From NCBI GenBank assembly GCA_025800435.1, contig JAOXRV010000002.1:1-8485 (forward strand): a stretch of DNA of 8,485 nucleotides, written 5' to 3'. Within the stretch, counting starts at the first letter, position 1, and each line of letters opens with the position of its first letter. The DNA is from Cellvibrionaceae bacterium (GTDB lineage Bacteria > Pseudomonadota > Gammaproteobacteria > Pseudomonadales > Cellvibrionaceae). Positions 6,978 through 8,485 of the stretch are shown here, piece after piece. The translations under genes were made by a program, and so were the position numbers. Under the pieces are notes generated by a model. That model had not been told where the DNA came from and searched no databases. It saw nothing but the letters and a program-made list of their open reading frames with translations.

Positions 6978-7577
6978 CTAGAGTAGCGCTTGGCGACGAC
7001 TGGGCCCGAGCCCCAATAGGGCACTGACCTTATCGAGCAAGTCTTGGTTATCGAAGGGCTTAGAGAGGATGTCATCAGCGCCAAACTCCAGCGCCTTTTG
7101 CATGCCATCGGGGGTTTCTGCCGACACCACCAGGACCCTGACGTTTTTGTATTTAGGCTGATCACGCATCAGCTTCAATACCTCATAGCCGTCCATACCT
7201 GGCATTTTGATATCCAGGGTGATCAAAGTAGGATGGTATTGGGCCAGCATCAGTCCGGCGGCAAAACCATCGGCGGCCACTTCAACCTCATAGCCTCCCC
7301 GGCGCAGTACCCGGCGCATGGCCGAAGCCATCTCCAACTGGTCTTCCACCACCAATACCTTGGGCTCGGCATCGGCCGGGCGCAGCTCATCCGGCACCGG
7401 CATGGCATTGGTTTCAAGGAAATTGAGAAAATCTTCAACGCGGATACGGTGATCGCCTCGACCGGGCAATTTATAAGCTTCAAGTCGACCGCGCTCAATC
7501 CAACGAATAACGGTACGGAAATTGACGCCACAGTACTTGGCAGCCTCGCCGGTTGTCAGGACCTGGGGTTTTTCCAT
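6978..7577 (-). CDS. Response regulator with N-terminal HTH (MerR/excisionase-like) and C-terminal receiver domain
   Basis: A 199-residue cytosolic regulator with inverted architecture. Residues 6-55 (VLTTGEAAKYCGVNFRTVIR... HRIRVEDFLNFLE) match the excisionase/MerR-type winged helix-turn-helix (HTH_17-like), including the typical G-x-HRI wing and VEDF end. A proline-rich linker (56-71) follows. Residues 72-190 form a CheY-like receiver with all key residues: E78/D79 acidic pocket, phosphoacceptor D122 (TLDIKMPGMDG), S152 and K173 (LSKPF). Most DNA-binding response regulators carry the receiver first. No histidine kinase is nearby. The start at 7577 places the HTH at the N-terminus; its ribosome binding site is weak. 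It precedes galE and ugd on the same strand, separated by 103 bp with a weak terminator, and is divergent from the small RNA candidate and the response regulator at 8064. Its targets are unknown. Confidence 0.88.
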   Translation of the reverse strand: MEKPQVLTTGEAAKYCGVNFRTVIRWIERGRLEAYKLPGRGDHRIRVEDFLNFLETNAMPVPDELRPADAEPKVLVVEDQLEMASAMRRVLRRGGYEVEVAADGFAAGLMLAQYHPTLITLDIKMPGMDGYEVLKLMRDQPKYKNVRVLVVSAETPDGMQKALEFGADDILSKPFDNQDLLDKVSALLGLGPSRRQALL

Positions 7578-7590
7578 TAATTGTCGCTCA

Positions 7591-7612
7591 TTGATCTGCC
7601 GTTCGTTGATCT
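7591..7612. repeat. Direct repeat TTGATCT, 15-bp period
   Basis: TTGATCT occurs at 7591-7597 and 7606-7612. The preceding 7 bases are also partly alike (11 of 14 identical over 7584-7597 and 7599-7612). It lies in the leader of the HTH-receiver gene and could be an operator or a chance duplication. Confidence 0.35.
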
Positions 7613-7680
7613 ATAGTTGTGCTTGTGCGCCTATTCTACTGCATAAACTGGTAATTCGGCTAAATCCGTCTTAGAACGGC

Positions 7681-7731
7681 GCTTAAAAACGAATTTAAGC
7701 ACTCTACTCCCTAAACTCTCAGACTAGTTTA
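7681..7731. other. Two inverted repeats in the AT-rich region upstream of the HTH-receiver gene
   Basis: GCTTAAA (7681-7687) pairs with TTTAAGC (7694-7700) across 6 nt, and TAAACT (7712-7717) with AGTTTA (7726-7731) across 8 nt. Neither is followed by a T run. The surrounding stretch 7578-7802 holds no gene I can support. It contains a -10-like TAGAAT on the - strand (7633-7638) that could serve the regulator gene, but no good -35 accompanies it. Confidence 0.3.
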
Positions 7732-7802
7732 AATACCTTCCTGTCTGAAATGACTTTTTAGACTAATTCTTGTGAAATTGATACCGAAATATACTAAATG
7801 TC

Positions 7803-7829
7803 AGGTTTGACAGGTTGGGGAGGTTAGGT
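7803..7829 (+). repeat. Three AGGTT units at exact 9-bp spacing
   Basis: AGGTT begins at 7803, 7812 and 7821, giving units AGGTTTGAC, AGGTTGGGG and AGGTTAGGT. The array covers the -35 element and most of the spacer of the candidate small RNA promoter, where a regulator would act. Direct repeats near one helical turn are a common form of response-regulator site; which protein would bind is unknown. Confidence 0.45.
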
Positions 7830-7836
7830 CAATAAT
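7807..7836 (+). promoter_or_regulatory. Sigma-70-type promoter of the candidate small RNA
   Basis: A perfect -35 TTGACA (7807-7812), an 18-bp spacer and AATAAT (7831-7836, 5 of 6 to TATAAT) predict a start near 7843. It is the best promoter match I see in the window and is followed by no convincing coding sequence before the terminator at 7950-7977. Confidence 0.6.
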
Positions 7837-7842
7837 AGGAGC

Positions 7843-7977
7843 ATAGTTTGCTGCGTAAACAAATGCAGCCCAGTGCCTCTGCCGAGCACTGTACGAATGA
7901 CCGCTGCGCAGATCCCTGCCAGCAATCAACGGACACCCTAAGACCCTTAGCCCCCAGCAGTACCGGGGGCGCTTTTT
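7843..7977 (+). ncRNA. Candidate small RNA, about 135 nt, unrecognised family
   Basis: The boundaries come from the promoter at 7807-7836 and the T run of the terminator at 7950-7977. Between them are several local stems: GCTGC/GCAGC (7850-7854 with 7865-7869), CAGTGC/GCACTG (7871-7876 with 7886-7891, 9-nt loop), CTAAG/CTTAG (7938-7942 with 7946-7950, 3-nt loop) and the terminator stem. It does not resemble 6S RNA, SRP RNA, tmRNA, RNase P RNA or the c-di-GMP riboswitch as I know them. It lies between two divergent receiver-domain genes, and its terminator ends 86 nt before the second, so a leader RNA that attenuates that gene is an alternative. The 5' and 3' ends are predicted, not observed. 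Confidence 0.5.
7950..7977 (+). terminator. Strong intrinsic terminator
   Basis: GCCCCC (7950-7955) pairs with GGGGGC (7965-7970) around a 9-nt loop, followed by GC and TTTTT (7973-7977). The orientation is + only, since no T run follows on the other strand. No clear + strand gene ends here, which is the main argument for a non-coding transcript upstream. Confidence 0.8.
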
Positions 7978-8017
7978 ACCCCTCAATAAAACAAACTATT
8001 GATTGAACAGGCCCGCT

Positions 8018-8050
8018 AATCTTATGCTTAGGCATTACGGAAATAAGATT
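8018..8050. promoter_or_regulatory. 8-bp inverted repeat upstream of the partial response regulator
   Basis: AATCTTAT (8018-8025) and ATAAGATT (8043-8050) are perfect reverse complements 17 bp apart, ending 13 nt before ATG 8064. This could be a dimer operator or a leader stem-loop; no protein or function can be assigned. Confidence 0.35.
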
Positions 8051-8063
8051 TGGCACAAAAGGC

Positions 8064-8485
8064 ATGGGCAATTCGATTCTATTTGTCGACGACAACCCGG
8101 TGAACCGGCAACTGCTGTATAGCATCCTAAGCCCCGAGTTCAGCCGATTACACCAAGCCACCGACGGCCACGAGTGCCTGGAAAAATTGCGTCAAACCCC
8201 CATCGACCTATTGCTGCTAGACCTCAATATGCCGGACCTATCGGGCTTTAATATTCTAGAACAGCTACCCAAACTTAAATTGGCAGCTGCCCCTACAGTG
8301 ATTGTGGTTTCCGCCGATAAAGACCCCACTATTATCAGCCAGGCCCTCAAGGGCGGTGCGGCGGACTATGTCACCACCCCCTACCACCGAGAGGAGCTGC
8401 TGGCCCGGGTTAAAACCCACTTGGCCCTGCGCAGTCGAGAAATTCACCTGGAGCAACTGGTGGTACACCGTACCAAAGAGCTGAC
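8064..8485 (+). CDS. Response regulator receiver-domain protein (3' partial)
   Basis: The first 140 residues of a protein that runs off the window. Residues 4-118 form a CheY-like receiver: ILFVDDNPVNR (D9, D10), phosphoacceptor D53 in LLLLDLNMPDLSG, and S83 in VIVVSADKD. The invariant Lys before the cis-Pro is replaced: the segment reads DYVTTPY with T105 where Lys is expected, so phosphorylation-dependent switching may be altered. From about 110 the chain continues as a charged helix (LLARVKTHLALRSREIHLEQLVVHRTKEL) of the kind linking receivers to HD-GYP, GGDEF or histidine-kinase outputs; the output lies outside the window. ATG 8064 is the only standard start codon after the in-frame TGA at 8004. 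AAAGG (8058-8062) is too close for an ideal ribosome binding site. It is divergent from the HTH-receiver gene. Confidence 0.88.
   Translation, partial: MGNSILFVDDNPVNRQLLYSILSPEFSRLHQATDGHECLEKLRQTPIDLLLLDLNMPDLSGFNILEQLPKLKLAAAPTVIVVSADKDPTIISQALKGGAADYVTTPYHREELLARVKTHLALRSREIHLEQLVVHRTKEL

Noticed and set aside
7044..7580. Long open frame of 178 codons on the + strand opposite the HTH-receiver gene.
   Set aside because: It is antisense to a gene with clear HTH and receiver motifs, and its translation shows no family features.
7848..8006. Small + strand frame of 52 codons starting at TTG 7848, with AGGAG (7837-7841) at good spacing and three Cys residues.
   Set aside because: The predicted transcript would start near 7843 and exclude that ribosome binding site, the frame runs through the strong terminator at 7950-7977, and the product resembles nothing I know. 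It is the main rival to the small RNA reading and would win if codon-level conservation were found.
7976..8161. Open frame of 61 codons on the - strand overlapping the start of the partial response regulator.
   Set aside because: It is antisense to a clear receiver domain, with no homology features.

Overview
The window looks like a chromosomal segment of a gammaproteobacterium. The five-gene order surA-pdxA-rsmA-apaG-apaH, as in Escherichia coli, and E. coli-like catalytic residues in every product point there. Base composition is moderately GC-rich in the genes and AT-rich in the one long intergenic stretch. An environmental or marine lineage is plausible from general impression, but I cannot resolve the genus from sequence alone.

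Region 1 (1-4333, + strand) is the surA operon: SurA (5' end missing, outer-membrane protein chaperone), PdxA (vitamin B6 synthesis), RsmA/KsgA (16S rRNA dimethylation), ApaG and ApaH (Ap4A hydrolysis). The gaps are 9, 10 and 7 nt except between surA and pdxA. There a ~145-bp palindromic, MITE-like element sits exactly on the surA stop codon, flanked by CTAG on both sides. Removing it with one CTAG copy would leave a 15-nt gap, in keeping with the rest of the operon.

Region 2 (4384-7577, - strand) reads right to left: a regulator with an N-terminal MerR/excisionase-like helix-turn-helix and a C-terminal receiver domain, then galE and ugd. GalE interconverts UDP-glucose and UDP-galactose and Ugd oxidises UDP-glucose to UDP-glucuronate, so the pair supplies nucleotide sugars for surface polysaccharide or LPS. 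The convergent apaH/ugd gap is only 50 bp and shows no convincing terminator.

Region 3 (7578-8485) starts with a 486-bp AT-rich non-coding stretch. It holds a consensus-like sigma-70 promoter (TTGACA, 18 bp, AATAAT), an approximately 135-nt hairpin-rich segment and a strong intrinsic terminator, all on the + strand. The best reading is an unannotated small RNA gene. Three AGGTT units at exact 9-bp spacing overlap its promoter. The window ends inside a + strand response regulator whose receiver has Thr where the conserved Lys is expected. Most of the window is core housekeeping sequence; the less ordinary parts are the inserted element, the inverted-architecture regulator, the candidate small RNA and the atypical receiver.
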